DNA of 64,000 nt from Salinigranum rubrum. Its GTDB lineage: Archaea; Halobacteriota; Halobacteria; Halobacteriales; Haloferacaceae. A program made the position numbers and the translations under genes. Of this stretch, positions 21,014-28,812 are shown piece after piece (the stretch's first letter is position 1; each line of letters begins with the position of its first letter). The DNA lies in NCBI RefSeq assembly GCF_002906575.1, contig NZ_CP026309.1, forward strand, positions 2,170,001-2,234,000, written 5' to 3'. The notes under the pieces were generated by a model. That model was not told the DNA's origin and made no database searches. It worked only from the letters and a program-made list of their open reading frames with translations.

Positions 21014-21471
21014 CCATCGTCACCCCCGAACGCCGCAACGACCTCGAACAAGGGAGCGAGCAAGTACAGCGCGATGGCCGCTCCGACCAGAAGAAGGAAA
21101 GTCCGTCCCTTCCGTTCCTCACTCCCGACTTCTTCGCCGTCGACGGTGACGACCGCGTCGACGACGCCTCCGACGGTCGGACCGAGGACGTCCGCCGTGT
21201 CCTCTTGTCCGTTCAGTGTCTCGTCGTAGGAGAACACGACGTCGTAGGCCGTCCGTGCCGGTCCGACCTCTAAGAGAGGGTTGCTCTGGGAGTCGCCCCA
21301 CGGGTCGAACCCCGCGACACTCTCCGTCTCATCGTCGGTGTTCGGACCGGCCTCGAAGAACCCACCACCGGGCGTGTCGTCGAACTGCCGGCCGATGGAC
21401 TCGTCGACGGAGCCTGTGGCGTGGTCGGCGACGCCGGCGACGGCTCCGTACGCGTCACCGAAGATTCCCAT
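21010..21471 (-). CDS. Virion protein with C-terminal membrane anchor
   Basis: About 153 residues from ATG 21471. A GTG three codons upstream overlaps the previous stop and is an alternative start. The N-terminal part is Gly/Asp-rich, then FSYDETLNGQEDTADV and VVDAVVTVDGEEV suggest a beta domain. A single membrane helix lies near the C-terminus (FLLLVGAAIALYLLAPLF). The repeated pattern of soluble N-terminus and C-terminal anchor is shared with the next two genes. It may sit in the viral membrane and contact the capsid. Confidence 0.65.
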   Translation of the reverse strand: MGIFGDAYGAVAGVADHATGSVDESIGRQFDDTPGGGFFEAGPNTDDETESVAGFDPWGDSQSNPLLEVGPARTAYDVVFSYDETLNGQEDTADVLGPTVGGVVDAVVTVDGEEVGSEERKGRTFLLLVGAAIALYLLAPLFEVVAAFGGDDG

Positions 21472-21472
21472 C

Positions 21473-21958
21473 TTACTCACTCCCGCTTGACGACGCGAGC
21501 GAGAGCACCAGGGCGACCGCGCCGCTCACGACGGCGATCAGCCCGGCGGATCCGCCGAGAAGCCCGCCGCCCGACGAGGACGCCGGCGAGGGCGACGGCA
21601 TCGAGGCGAGCGCCTGCTGCAACGCGTCGACGTCGAAGCTCGTCTGTGACCCGCCGGTGGGCGACGTCGTCGAGCCCGACCCGCCCGACGACCCGGTGTC
21701 CCGCAGCGGGATGTCGACGCTCTCGCCGTCCTGAGTCGGGTCGGTGAACGTGCCGCCGAAATCCTCCTCGTCGACGGACGACCGGCCCGCGAGCGTGTCA
21801 CGGAGCCAGTCTCGGGCGTTGCCTGTGTTCGCGAGGAGCGGCGCGCCGTCACTCCCGGTTACGACGTAGTCGTCTCCTGAACCTCCGAAACTCGCGTCGT
21901 CCGCGAAGTTCGGGATTCCGTTCGTTGCACTGTCTGGGTCGGATAGGTAGTCTGGCAT
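21473..21958 (-). CDS. Ser/Gly-rich virion protein with C-terminal membrane anchor
   Basis: 161 residues. An acidic N-terminal half, then a Gly/Ser/Thr-rich stretch (about 88-105), a short helix (VDALQQALASM), a Ser/Pro linker and one membrane helix (LLGGSAGLIAVVSGAVALVL) at the C-terminus. It follows the preceding gene with a one-base gap. No enzymatic motif. Its place in the block and its topology make it a probable minor structural protein. Confidence 0.65.
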   Translation of the reverse strand: MPDYLSDPDSATNGIPNFADDASFGGSGDDYVVTGSDGAPLLANTGNARDWLRDTLAGRSSVDEEDFGGTFTDPTQDGESVDIPLRDTGSSGGSGSTTSPTGGSQTSFDVDALQQALASMPSPSPASSSGGGLLGGSAGLIAVVSGAVALVLSLASSSGSE

Positions 21959-21959
21959 G

Positions 21960-22442
21960 TCATTGACCTCCGAGAACCGCGAAGGCGAGCGCCACAGCGC
22001 CCGCGAGAACCGCGAGTAACCCCGTCGAGACGCCCGACGAGGACGTCACGGCGTTGTTCTCAGCGGTGACTGATTCGTTGTGCTGCTGGACATCGTTGAC
22101 GACGTCCGCGGAGTCGGACTCTCCAAAGCGCACCCGATTCCGGTCCTCCTCGGTGACGAGCCCCGACGACGCGATTTTGTCACCCTCCACGAGCGGGAAG
22201 ACGACGGACTCGAAGAGTCCGCGCCACTTCTCCCGAAACTGCTGGCGGTTAGTGTCCTTGACGCGGCCGAGGCCGTCAGCCTCGAAGAAGTCGTTGTTCC
22301 CGAACGCAGACGCCTGTGCGTCCCGGACGACGCCGAGGCGTTCGAGCGCCGTGGCGACGGTGACGGCGTCGTAGGTGTCGAGTTCGTCGCGGGTGAGGCG
22401 ATTGTCCTCCAGGACGGCCGCGATGCGCTGGCCGGCGCTCAC
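21960..22442 (-). CDS. Virion protein with helical N-terminus and C-terminal membrane anchor
   Basis: 160 residues. The N-terminal 130 residues are largely helical (RDELDTYDAVTVATALERL, QFREKWRGLFESVVFPLVE). Then comes a Gln/Asn/Ser linker and a C-terminal membrane helix (GLLAVLAGAVALAFAVL). It overlaps the stop of the gene before it by four bases. It is the first of three consecutive genes with the same anchor topology. Confidence 0.65.
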   Translation of the reverse strand: MSAGQRIAAVLEDNRLTRDELDTYDAVTVATALERLGVVRDAQASAFGNNDFFEADGLGRVKDTNRQQFREKWRGLFESVVFPLVEGDKIASSGLVTEEDRNRVRFGESDSADVVNDVQQHNESVTAENNAVTSSSGVSTGLLAVLAGAVALAFAVLGGQ

Positions 22443-22771
22443 AGCGAATCACTCGTGAGCACGAGGTACTCCACGATCTCGTCGATTTGGCTCTGTTGGG
22501 CCTGGACCGCCGTCGCGACAGCCGACATCCTGGTCGCCGTGTCGCCGGCCGCTCCGTAGTCGGCCACAGCGGTATCGAAGGACGAGCGCGCCGACTGGTA
22601 GTCGGTTACGATCTCGTCGATGGCTTTGTCCCGCTGTGTGACGGCCTGCTCTGCCTCGCCTAACTCTGCTGCCTCTCGGATGGCTCGAAACTCCTGCTGA
22701 TTCTGAAGAGCCTCTAACTGTCTCAAGAGGGCCTGTGTCCGCTCGAACGTGAGTTGTTCTCTGGTCGTCAT
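22439..22771 (-). CDS. Helical coiled-coil virion-block protein
   Basis: 110 residues, almost entirely helical with heptads (FERTQALLRQLEALQNQQEF, AEQAVTQRDKAIDEIV). No membrane span or metal site. Overlaps both neighbours by four bases, so translationally coupled with the capsid-like genes. Scaffold, vertex or fibre roles are all possible. Confidence 0.6.
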   Translation of the reverse strand: MTTREQLTFERTQALLRQLEALQNQQEFRAIREAAELGEAEQAVTQRDKAIDEIVTDYQSARSSFDTAVADYGAAGDTATRMSAVATAVQAQQSQIDEIVEYLVLTSDSL

Positions 22772-23202
22772 GCTGAGTGTCCGTGTGGTCCGACTGTGGG
22801 GGTGTGCAGTTTGATTTCGACTATGTCGATGTTGTGAGCTGAGGGGTCGATTGCGACTGCCTCGACTTCCGCCATCTCGAACGTTCCTTCAGTGACGAAT
22901 CCACCTCCTGTGGAGCCCTCACTAGCCCCCTGAATCACATCGTAGAAATCCGATGGAGTCTGGATTTCGACATCAAGTGAGAGTGATGAATCGCTCGAAT
23001 TGTACCGGACGTAAACGCCGTCTGCGACGATGGGTGCTCCGCTCTCGATGTCGTACGTGTGACGCGAGCCGTCGCTCCACTCGTCCACTCCTGCGGTCCC
23101 GCCGACGCCGTCTGAGACTCCAGAGGGAGTCGTGTCGAACGTCGTGTAACCGCCTAACACGTACGTCTCTGGTACCTCGGTGTTGATTGAGAACTCGCTC
23201 AT
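22768..23202 (-). CDS. Beta-rich virion protein
   Basis: 144 residues from ATG 23202, which overlaps the preceding stop by four bases. A longer start exists four codons upstream. It has many short strands with alternating hydrophobics (GVYVRYNSSDSSLSLDVEI, VEAVAIDPSAHNIDIVEIKL) and a His-rich tail (GPHGHSA). This looks like a beta-sandwich. It could be a third capsid-related or spike protein next to the two capsid-like genes. Confidence 0.6.
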   Translation of the reverse strand: MSEFSINTEVPETYVLGGYTTFDTTPSGVSDGVGGTAGVDEWSDGSRHTYDIESGAPIVADGVYVRYNSSDSSLSLDVEIQTPSDFYDVIQGASEGSTGGGFVTEGTFEMAEVEAVAIDPSAHNIDIVEIKLHTPTVGPHGHSA

Positions 23203-23762
23203 TCGCCGGCCCACCCCCCGGCGATTCGTGGCGCGCTGCCCGGGTCACTGATACTCACCGACTCGACCGAGTACGAGTCGATGCTCGCCTTCCCGTCGAC
23301 GGGGATGGTGACGACGTCGCCATCGGTCGTGGTAAGCTCGACGTCGATCTCTCCCTCGACGATGGACAACAGGAGATGCTGGATCGTCTCGTCGGGGGAG
23401 AGGTCGACCGGGTAGCCGTCGCTCGCCGTGTCGAAGTCGTCTCCGCGGTCGTAGGTGTCCGTCTGGACCGACGTCGAGACGGTGACCGCGCGCTCGTTGC
23501 TCCCGTCGATTCGGATGTTCGGGACGACGCGCACGCTCGCGTCGACGTCGGTCTGCGACCGACCCCACAGGGCGACACCTCGGTCGACCTGTCCGGACTG
23601 AATCGCGTCGGCGCGCAGCGGGAGTCCCGCGACTGGTCGGTTCGGCTTGTCGCCGGGGTAGAGGTAGATCGGCGCGTCCTCGACGACGACGCTGTAGTCG
23701 TCCTCGAAGTTCGACGGGACGAGTTCGACCCACTCGTCGCCGGGAACGTTCTGTGCCGTCAC
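23199..23762 (-). CDS. Putative major capsid protein B (single beta-barrel, VP4-like)
   Basis: 187 residues from GTG 23762. It contains a strand-rich core with VVVEDAPIYLYPGD, RGVALWGRSQTDVDASVRVV, a DGSNERAVTVSTSV strand pair and IDVELTTTDGDVVTIPVDG. Length, all-beta character and position after another short all-beta protein match the paired small capsid proteins of sphaerolipoviruses. There they stack as single jelly rolls. This assignment rests on gene order and fold impression only. GTGA overlaps the stop of a tiny upstream frame. Confidence 0.6.
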   Translation of the reverse strand: MTAQNVPGDEWVELVPSNFEDDYSVVVEDAPIYLYPGDKPNRPVAGLPLRADAIQSGQVDRGVALWGRSQTDVDASVRVVPNIRIDGSNERAVTVSTSVQTDTYDRGDDFDTASDGYPVDLSPDETIQHLLLSIVEGEIDVELTTTDGDVVTIPVDGKASIDSYSVESVSISDPGSAPRIAGGWAGE

Positions 23763-23818
23763 CGAGTCTCACCTCGGATGCCGTCGCTCTGCGGGTTGGT
23801 CTGAATAAATTGGGTCAT
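23759..23818 (-). CDS. 19-residue mini-frame between the two capsid-like genes
   Basis: ATG at 23818 preceded by a good ribosome-binding site (GAGGAGGCT), ending on the GTGA that starts capsid-like gene B. It reads MTQFIQTNPQSDGIRGETR. It may be a genuine small peptide or a coupling device that sets the level of the downstream capsid protein. Confidence 0.4.
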   Translation of the reverse strand: MTQFIQTNPQSDGIRGETR

Positions 23819-23830
23819 CTGAGAGCCTCC

Positions 23831-24343
23831 TCAGCCGACCACGCCGTAGCCGATGTGAACGTCGGAGTCGTTGCCGACGACCACACCGTCCGCGCCCGAG
23901 CGAGCGCGAAGGCGCAGCTGGAGATGCTTGTCCTCGGTCGCTCCGGGAGAGTGCTCGGGGAAGAGCGGTCGCTCGGTGCGGTTGTCCGCCTTGGCGTCCG
24001 CGAGGTCGCCTGCATCGGGCCCGAGCGTGGTCTTCGCGAGTGTATCCTCCTGAGTGGAGTCGGTGACGGCGACCACTACCTCGGCGTCACGAATCGTGTT
24101 GCCGTCGGTGCCGGAGCCCGAGCCGTCCTCGAGGAACTCGGCGTAGATGTAGTTCGCGTCGCCGGCTTCGCGGTGGTCCTGGCCGTAACCCCACACGTAC
24201 GCCTTATCGGCGGGTACCGGAGTCGACCAGATTGTGATTTCCTCGCCCGCCTGGAGCGCGCGGTCGTTGATGTCCGCCTCGTCGACTCGCTTGGGGGAAA
24301 CCGCGCGGCCGAACTGGTAGTTCGGCATGAGGTCGCGACTCAC
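23831..24343 (-). CDS. Putative major capsid protein A (single beta-barrel, VP7-like)
   Basis: 170 residues from GTG 24343, overlapping the previous stop by four bases. An ATG five codons later is the alternative start. It is beta-rich: EEITIWSTPVPADKAYVWGYG, NYIYAEFLED, AEVVVAVTDS, HLQLRLRARSG and a final VHIGYGVVG. It has no membrane span or catalytic motif. Together with the next gene it forms the pair expected of a virus with two small capsid proteins. A small membrane protein directly upstream strengthens this. Confidence 0.6.
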   Translation of the reverse strand: MSRDLMPNYQFGRAVSPKRVDEADINDRALQAGEEITIWSTPVPADKAYVWGYGQDHREAGDANYIYAEFLEDGSGSGTDGNTIRDAEVVVAVTDSTQEDTLAKTTLGPDAGDLADAKADNRTERPLFPEHSPGATEDKHLQLRLRARSGADGVVVGNDSDVHIGYGVVG

Positions 24344-24570
24344 AGGAGATCAGCTCCCTCTTCCTGGCCGGTGGCCGGGTTCGTTCCGAGGATGCTTCCG
24401 AGCGTACTGTTCACCTTAGTAGCGAAGTTCTGACCGATGCCGTCCGCCATGTTCCAGACGGTCGCGCCACCGATGAGACCCGCGACGAGGAGAATCATCC
24501 CCATCGCGGACTCGACTTCGTACTCTCCCACGAACGGGAGGTAGATCGTGTTTGCCTCTTCGAGTGCCAT
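24340..24570 (-). CDS. Small membrane protein at the head of the virion operon (VP12-like position)
   Basis: 76 residues from ATG 24570, or 80 from GTG 24582. One strong membrane helix lies at about 20-40 (AMGMILLVAGLIGGATVW). In SH1-type viruses, as I recall, a membrane protein of this size directly precedes the two capsid genes. It is the first gene of the leftward operon. Confidence 0.65.
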   Translation of the reverse strand: MALEEANTIYLPFVGEYEVESAMGMILLVAGLIGGATVWNMADGIGQNFATKVNSTLGSILGTNPATGQEEGADLL

Positions 24571-24613
24571 CTGCGGACTCACGTAACGCCCGGATTGGAA
24601 AAGTTGGAAATGT

Positions 24614-24626
24614 AGTGTGCTACACT
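24614..24626. promoter_or_regulatory. Palindrome AGTGT-GCT-ACACT in the divergent provirus promoter
   Basis: Perfect 5-bp arms within 24571-24695, the divergent promoter that separates the virion operon from the packaging operon. AT-rich AATCAATAATTTAG next to it can supply a TATA box for the leftward operon, and AATTTTAACT near 24665 one for the rightward operon. Candidate binding site for a provirus regulator. Confidence 0.5.
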
Positions 24627-24695
24627 GAGTGAATCAATAATTTAGCCCCCTCTACTGCCTCGAATTTTAACTAGACGTGACTATCACAGTATCCT

Positions 24696-24905
24696 ATGCC
24701 TATCTTTGGGTACCCGACACTCGTAATCGCCTGTGTCGCCGCGTATCTTCGGGCGTCTCCGGAGTCGCGCTCGTTCGTGGTCGGTGCGTTCCTCCTCGGA
24801 CTCGCAGGCATGTCGGGCGCGCTCGACGGCGTAGTGTACTGGACTGATGCGGCCGGTGCGAGTATCGCCCACTTCACTCAGTGGGTGGTGGGGGCTGTCG
24901 CATGA
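24696..24905 (+). CDS. Small two-span membrane protein
   Basis: 69 residues. Membrane helices at about 5-19 (YPTLVIACVAAYLRA) and 28-48 (FVVGAFLLGLAGMSGALDGVVYW). First gene of the rightward packaging operon, overlapping the next start by ATGA. Size and topology would suit a viral membrane protein or holin. No homologue recognised. Confidence 0.65.
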   Translation: MPIFGYPTLVIACVAAYLRASPESRSFVVGAFLLGLAGMSGALDGVVYWTDAAGASIAHFTQWVVGAVA

Positions 24906-25375
24906 AGGGTGGAACGCTCGAACCAGAGAACCCGCGAGAACAGCAGTGTGAGCACTGTGGGCTGTACTTCTCAGCACAGGGGGTTCACAACCACCAGCGT
25001 TCGTGTCCGCTCGAACACATCGACGCGAGAGTACAGCCGCTCGATGACCCGGTCGAAGCCCGCACCACTGAGCCATCGACACAAGAGGAATCGCCGGACG
25101 TCGAAGTGACGGATACTGAGCCCGATGTGTCGGGGGCTGAGTCCCCTCTACCAGATCCGGAGCCAGCGACCGACGGCGGGAACCCCGCGTTCGACGGACC
25201 CGAACCAGAGGCGCGCGAGAGCGTGCAGGGCGGTGGCGAGAGCGACGCGGGCGAGGAACCGGACACGCTGGACTGTCCGGCCTGCGGAGCCGACACCGGC
25301 GCGTCAGAGGACGACGTCAAAGCCGGGAAGACGTACCGCTGCACCGAGTGCCGAGGGAAGGTGGTGCTCGCATGA
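24902..25375 (+). CDS. Two-zinc-finger protein with acidic linker
   Basis: 157 residues. The N-terminal finger C-x2-C...H-x4-C (CEHCGLYFSAQGVHNHQRSC) resembles a C2H2/C2HC finger. A long acidic, Pro-rich disordered linker follows (about 45-120). A C-terminal zinc ribbon (CPACG...CTEC) closes the protein. The start at 24902 is set by the ATGA overlap. A role in viral transcription is possible. The charged linker suggests it tethers two partners. Confidence 0.7.
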   Translation: MKGGTLEPENPREQQCEHCGLYFSAQGVHNHQRSCPLEHIDARVQPLDDPVEARTTEPSTQEESPDVEVTDTEPDVSGAESPLPDPEPATDGGNPAFDGPEPEARESVQGGGESDAGEEPDTLDCPACGADTGASEDDVKAGKTYRCTECRGKVVLA

Positions 25376-25749
25376 ACGACGACATCCCCGCGCCGGGCGA
25401 GTCGTTCGACGAGGACCCGGTGACAGCCAGCCACGCCGCTGCAGAAGGAGCAGAGGCAGAGAGCGACGTCGGGTCATCTTCGGCGCTACGGGAGATGCTG
25501 CTCTCGACAGAGCCCGAGCACAGACTCGACGCGATTGAATCACCGTGGGACCCCGAGCGCGGGGGGCTGAACCGCGTGTACCGTGGCTTTCAGAAAATGA
25601 TGGGTGCGAGCGGCCTCCCTGCAGTGCTCGACATCGGCGTGGGGATAGCCGAGTTCGTGACGGAGTTCGACCTCGACGCCGCAGCTACGGACAGCCAACA
25701 GGAGGGCGACAACCAACCAGAGTTCGACACGGAGGAGGGGGTGGTCTGA
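25372..25749 (+). CDS. Acidic protein upstream of the packaging ATPase, function unknown
   Basis: 125 residues, strongly acidic at both ends with a central amphipathic part (LNRVYRGFQKMMGASGLPAVLDIGVGIAEFV). No metal site. ATGA overlap with the zinc-finger gene and one base before the ATPase start. Perhaps a partner of the ATPase, but only the location supports this. Confidence 0.65.
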   Translation: MNDDIPAPGESFDEDPVTASHAAAEGAEAESDVGSSSALREMLLSTEPEHRLDAIESPWDPERGGLNRVYRGFQKMMGASGLPAVLDIGVGIAEFVTEFDLDAAATDSQQEGDNQPEFDTEEGVV

Positions 25750-25750
25750 G

Positions 25751-26380
25751 TTGGACCGCTACCACTCCGCGGTCGTTGGCGACTCCGGTTCGGGCAAGTC
25801 GACGTACCTCCGCGAGTGTCACGACCGTTTCCCTGGGCTCTCGATCATCGTCGACGACACCGACATCGGCGGGGTGAGCGGAAGCGACCTCGACGACGCC
25901 GCGACAGTGCGCTCCGCGAGCGCCGCGCGTCGAGCGTCCTCCTCTCGCCTGCGGTGGGTCTGTGACGACGCGATGGAGGAAATCGACGACATCCGCGCGG
26001 TCGCTCACGACTACCACGAGCGTACCGGCTATCCTATCCAGGTGATCATCGACGAGGCGCACCGACACCTCCCCGACTCGGAGAAGAAATCAAGCGCGAA
26101 GAACAACACGCTCGCCGCAATGCTGCACGAGGATCGGGACAAGGGAGTGAAGGTCGTCCTCGCCTCACAGGACCCGACGGACTTCTACTACCCGCCGCTG
26201 AAGCAGTGTAAGTGGCTAGTGTGGTGCGGTCCGCCGTCGACGTTCCACCGTGGGTTTCGGCGATACTACAGCATCGACGTCGACGATCTGCCCGACGAGC
26301 GATTCCAGTACGTCGTCATCCGGCCGTCGGACCCGCCGCGTGTCGTGTACGAGGGTGAGACGAACGAGGTGTACGCATGA
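25751..26380 (+). CDS. A32/FtsK-HerA-type genome-packaging ATPase
   Basis: 209 residues from TTG, preceded by a GGAGG site. Walker A GDSGSGKST (Lys16), Walker B VIIDEAH (Asp101, Glu102), and a later VVLASQDP strand corresponding to a sensor motif. The small single-domain size is typical of packaging ATPases of membrane-containing icosahedral viruses with jelly-roll capsids. It is unlike cellular HerA, which is much longer. It would power DNA translocation into the preformed capsid. Overlaps the next gene by ATGA. This is the key gene for classifying the provirus. Confidence 0.85.
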   Translation: MDRYHSAVVGDSGSGKSTYLRECHDRFPGLSIIVDDTDIGGVSGSDLDDAATVRSASAARRASSSRLRWVCDDAMEEIDDIRAVAHDYHERTGYPIQVIIDEAHRHLPDSEKKSSAKNNTLAAMLHEDRDKGVKVVLASQDPTDFYYPPLKQCKWLVWCGPPSTFHRGFRRYYSIDVDDLPDERFQYVVIRPSDPPRVVYEGETNEVYA

Positions 26381-26475
26381 CCCTCTGTCCGTACTGTCGG
26401 GTTCAGTTCTACGCCGAGGACGGCGAGTGTCCCATCTGTGGGCGGCCGTCCGAGTCTGGAGGTGCGACGGCGTGA
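26377..26475 (+). CDS. 32-residue zinc-ribbon protein
   Basis: Begins MTLCPYCRVQFY and contains CPICGR, giving two CxxC pairs 16 residues apart, nothing else. ATGA overlap with the ATPase and GTGA overlap with the nuclease gene, so it is firmly in the operon despite its size. Possibly a cofactor of one of these two proteins. Confidence 0.65.
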   Translation: MTLCPYCRVQFYAEDGECPICGRPSESGGATA

Positions 26476-26879
26476 CTCGTCGACGTCGAGCGAACGAAGA
26501 ACAAGGTGCGTTCACGGAGCAGCTCGTCGCCGATCGCTACGACCTCGAGCATCGACCGGACGAGGCGGACTGGTACGACTGCGTGAACCCGCGGACCGGG
26601 ACGAAGTACGAGGTGAAGAGTACGCACGAGACGCTTGCTAGTGGAGCTTCAGGTCGGTTCCGGTTGTGGGAGGACCAACACCGTTCGTTGACGGTCTCAG
26701 ATGGACAGGTAACGGCATGGTACGTGTTCGTGCTGTTGAGTGAGACAGGTGAGGTTGTGGAGGTTCGACGGATGAAACCCTCAACGGTGACGGAGATCGT
26801 TGATGGAGAGTGGAACCAAGCAGGTCACAGGAAAAGAAAGAGCCGTCAACACAAACTACACTTTGGCAAACTGTTCTGA
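26472..26879 (+). CDS. PD-(D/E)XK nuclease, Holliday-junction-resolvase-like
   Basis: 135 residues from GTG. It has an N-terminal basic helix with Glu16, Asp33 in EADWYD, and GTKYEVKST with Glu47-x-Lys49. This is the E...D...ExK pattern of Hjc-type resolvases and related viral nucleases. A basic C-terminus (RKRKSRQHK) suits DNA binding. Next to the packaging ATPase it could resolve or trim replicated genomes before packaging. Classification to Hjc rather than another PD-(D/E)XK group is not certain. Confidence 0.75.
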   Translation: MTRRRRANEEQGAFTEQLVADRYDLEHRPDEADWYDCVNPRTGTKYEVKSTHETLASGASGRFRLWEDQHRSLTVSDGQVTAWYVFVLLSETGEVVEVRRMKPSTVTEIVDGEWNQAGHRKRKSRQHKLHFGKLF

Positions 26880-26894
26880 CTATTAAACCATGTA

Positions 26895-27770
26895 TCACTG
26901 AGGCTGGTCTCGAATTGCTTCTGCTAATGACTCCAAATCCATTTCGATTTTGAAAAAATTGTAGTTTAGTGGATAGTGCCAGTCTAGTTGCCCTTTGCTT
27001 GGTTGTCGATAATCACCGACGTGATCTACATTAACCATTTTTGCCAATTGAGTGACTTCGTTTTCTATTTTCTCAAAATTGTCATTGACTGGAATATGCC
27101 AATATACCATCCCCTGTTCTATCTTTTCATAGTCTCCTAATCCTGAGATGCCTAGCTTAGTGCCGAAATCATTGATATAGCCTCCAATCTTCTCGAAATT
27201 CATATTTAGGCGATGACCCCAGTTGAGGACACCCGCGGGAGGTTTGTCAAGTTTGAAGTGTGATGATTTGTACTGATTTGCATATTTTAGCCATTCATCA
27301 ACGTATTCATCAGTAGTCCTACTAATCAGATTGCGACTGTCGGGTCTGACTACCTTATATTGCTGCTGCGAAAGACCTTCCTGCTCATACCAGGTTTCGG
27401 TTATCAGTGACCAATAAGCAGCTCTCTCCGTCGTGTCTACCAATATGATAATGAAGGGTTCGTTGGAAGTGAAACAATATGCGAGATGTCTAGTCTCCAT
27501 TTTCACTTTGGGATCGTCCCGATTGTCATCATGCAGCTTTTTAATTTGAACTACGACCCGTCCCTCCGGTACACCATCGTCATTAACTAATTCTAGATGC
27601 CCGTCGTGGTTTGGTGTTTTATCGCGAGAATCGATATGCGATTTCACCCTTGGGTCTAGAATATCCTCAAGAATATTTACTGCCCGCTGCTCAGCCTCAT
27701 CAGAAGGGGGATATGGAGCTGCCTCAGGTTTCTTTGAATCACGATCGTCGTCCATATCGTTGACAAACAT
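26895..27770 (-). CDS. Putative DUF4365-like nuclease with three C-terminal 40-residue repeats
   Basis: 291 residues; ATG six codons in is an alternative start. The N-terminal half has NHDGHLELV with Asp56 and RVVVQIKK with Gln75-x-Lys77, the D...QxK core of DUF4365-type PD-(D/E)XK domains. The C-terminal third repeats WGHRLNMNFEKI, WHIPVNDNFEKI and WHYPLNYNFFKI, with Trp at 184, 224 and 264, a period of exactly 40. Similar W-x2-x-LN-x-NF-x-I motifs occur in phage fibre and multimer regions. Codon use is AT-richer than the viral core. Convergent with the packaging operon, 15 bp apart. Likely cargo, perhaps defence, but function is not shown. Confidence 0.7.
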   Translation of the reverse strand: MFVNDMDDDRDSKKPEAAPYPPSDEAEQRAVNILEDILDPRVKSHIDSRDKTPNHDGHLELVNDDGVPEGRVVVQIKKLHDDNRDDPKVKMETRHLAYCFTSNEPFIIILVDTTERAAYWSLITETWYEQEGLSQQQYKVVRPDSRNLISRTTDEYVDEWLKYANQYKSSHFKLDKPPAGVLNWGHRLNMNFEKIGGYINDFGTKLGISGLGDYEKIEQGMVYWHIPVNDNFEKIENEVTQLAKMVNVDHVGDYRQPSKGQLDWHYPLNYNFFKIEMDLESLAEAIRDQPQ

Positions 27771-27849
27771 TTGTCGCCTACGGTTTTATCTATCTCGGCT
27801 AATTCGACAGGCGACTGCGATAGAGGTCCGAAACCACGTCCGACAAGAT

Positions 27850-27864
27850 GGGCAAAGTCGGACA
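27850..27864 (+). repeat. GGGCAAAGTCGGACA direct repeat, copy 1
   Basis: Identical 15-mer to the copy at 28734-28748. Here it also forms a short palindrome with GTCCGAC at 27838-27844. The two direct copies enclose the membrane-anchored gene 27959-28555. Confidence 0.7.
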
Positions 27865-27958
27865 AGAGGACCTTGTTGAACACTCTATCGGTGATAGGTT
27901 TCAGCAGTCGTGCTGAATACACAGCGCAAGTCTTGCAGGGAAGACCGTTGGGCCGGAG

Positions 27959-28555
27959 TTACGGATTTCTTGCTTCGGCATTTTCTGTGGTTTGGTGTTC
28001 CTCAATCTCCTGTTCGACCGCTTCCTCGACTAAATTGAAGAAGGTATTTAGTTCTCTATCAATCTTCCTTGGTCGAGTTGAGAATATCTCTATGTTCTGT
28101 TTACCGAATCCAGAGTGGGATATCTTTCCGTCGAATTCTTGGGCGTTGTCCAACCGACTAATGGCTCGTTCCAGATTTAGACCACCTAGTTCGGGCATCA
28201 CGTCGGGGAATTCTTCCCATTTGAGTGATAGTTTGATTGCGGTATTACCATTGCTGCCGTAAATAAGTCTCTTGAGTTGATAGAGACGGGTTGGTTCAGG
28301 TTCGTAGCACTTGATGTAATCTATTGAAATCATCAAATGCAGATAGGTGCTGTTGACGAGGAACGGAATTGTTATCGGGTCATCATCTTCATCCATCAGA
28401 TGCTCGTTTCGGATGATTTCTTGCTGTGAGTTGAGATCTCTGGATTCGCTACTTCGCCAAATCAAGAAAGAAAACAGGGCACCGATGATGGAGAAAAGCA
28501 GTATGAGAGGATTCAGATTCATCGCGTTGATGTGAAATTCGGGCTCCTGTATCAA
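27959..28555 (-). CDS. Membrane-anchored protein of the cargo zone, function unknown
   Basis: 198 residues. An N-terminal membrane helix at about 14-33 (LNPLILLFSIIGALFSFLIW) is followed by a soluble domain with many Ile/Asn/Lys, AT-rich codons, and a Glu-rich C-terminus. No catalytic motif recognised. The gene lies between two identical 15-bp direct repeats and is followed by a solo recombinase gene, so it looks like an exchangeable cassette. An N-terminal anchor with a cytoplasmic domain is common among membrane effectors of defence systems, but this is only a formal resemblance. Confidence 0.65.
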   Translation of the reverse strand: MIQEPEFHINAMNLNPLILLFSIIGALFSFLIWRSSESRDLNSQQEIIRNEHLMDEDDDPITIPFLVNSTYLHLMISIDYIKCYEPEPTRLYQLKRLIYGSNGNTAIKLSLKWEEFPDVMPELGGLNLERAISRLDNAQEFDGKISHSGFGKQNIEIFSTRPRKIDRELNTFFNLVEEAVEQEIEEHQTTENAEARNP

Positions 28556-28733
28556 TAACTTGTGTGGGTCTCGTCGTTCCTGTCAGTCATAGCGCAGGCT
28601 AAGTGTGTAGCTGATTCTGCATTGAGGTGGCGAAAGAAAGCATAGCACTCTGCTGAACTCACCCTCTATATGCAGCACGGAGTTTGTGTCCGATTCTGAG
28701 TACTTCAGCAGAGCCAAAATTGACCGAGAAACA

Positions 28734-28748
28734 GGGCAAAGTCGGACA
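28734..28748 (+). repeat. GGGCAAAGTCGGACA direct repeat, copy 2
   Basis: Second identical copy, 884 bp from the first, in the leader of the recombinase gene. The surrounding 28556-28836 has no gene and moderate AT content. Confidence 0.7.
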
Positions 28749-28797
28749 GAATAAGCCCCGTATTCGCCTCTGTGACCCCCGAAAAGACTAGATGGGT

Positions 28798-28812
28798 GGC
28801 CGACTTTGTCCG
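28798..28812 (-). repeat. Inverted, slightly diverged third copy of the 15-bp repeat
   Basis: Minus strand CGGACAAAGTCGGCC shares CAAAGTCGG with the direct copies and lies 25 bases before the recombinase ATG. With copy 2 it makes an inverted pair about 50 bp apart, a layout seen at recombinase-binding core sites. Confidence 0.55.
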
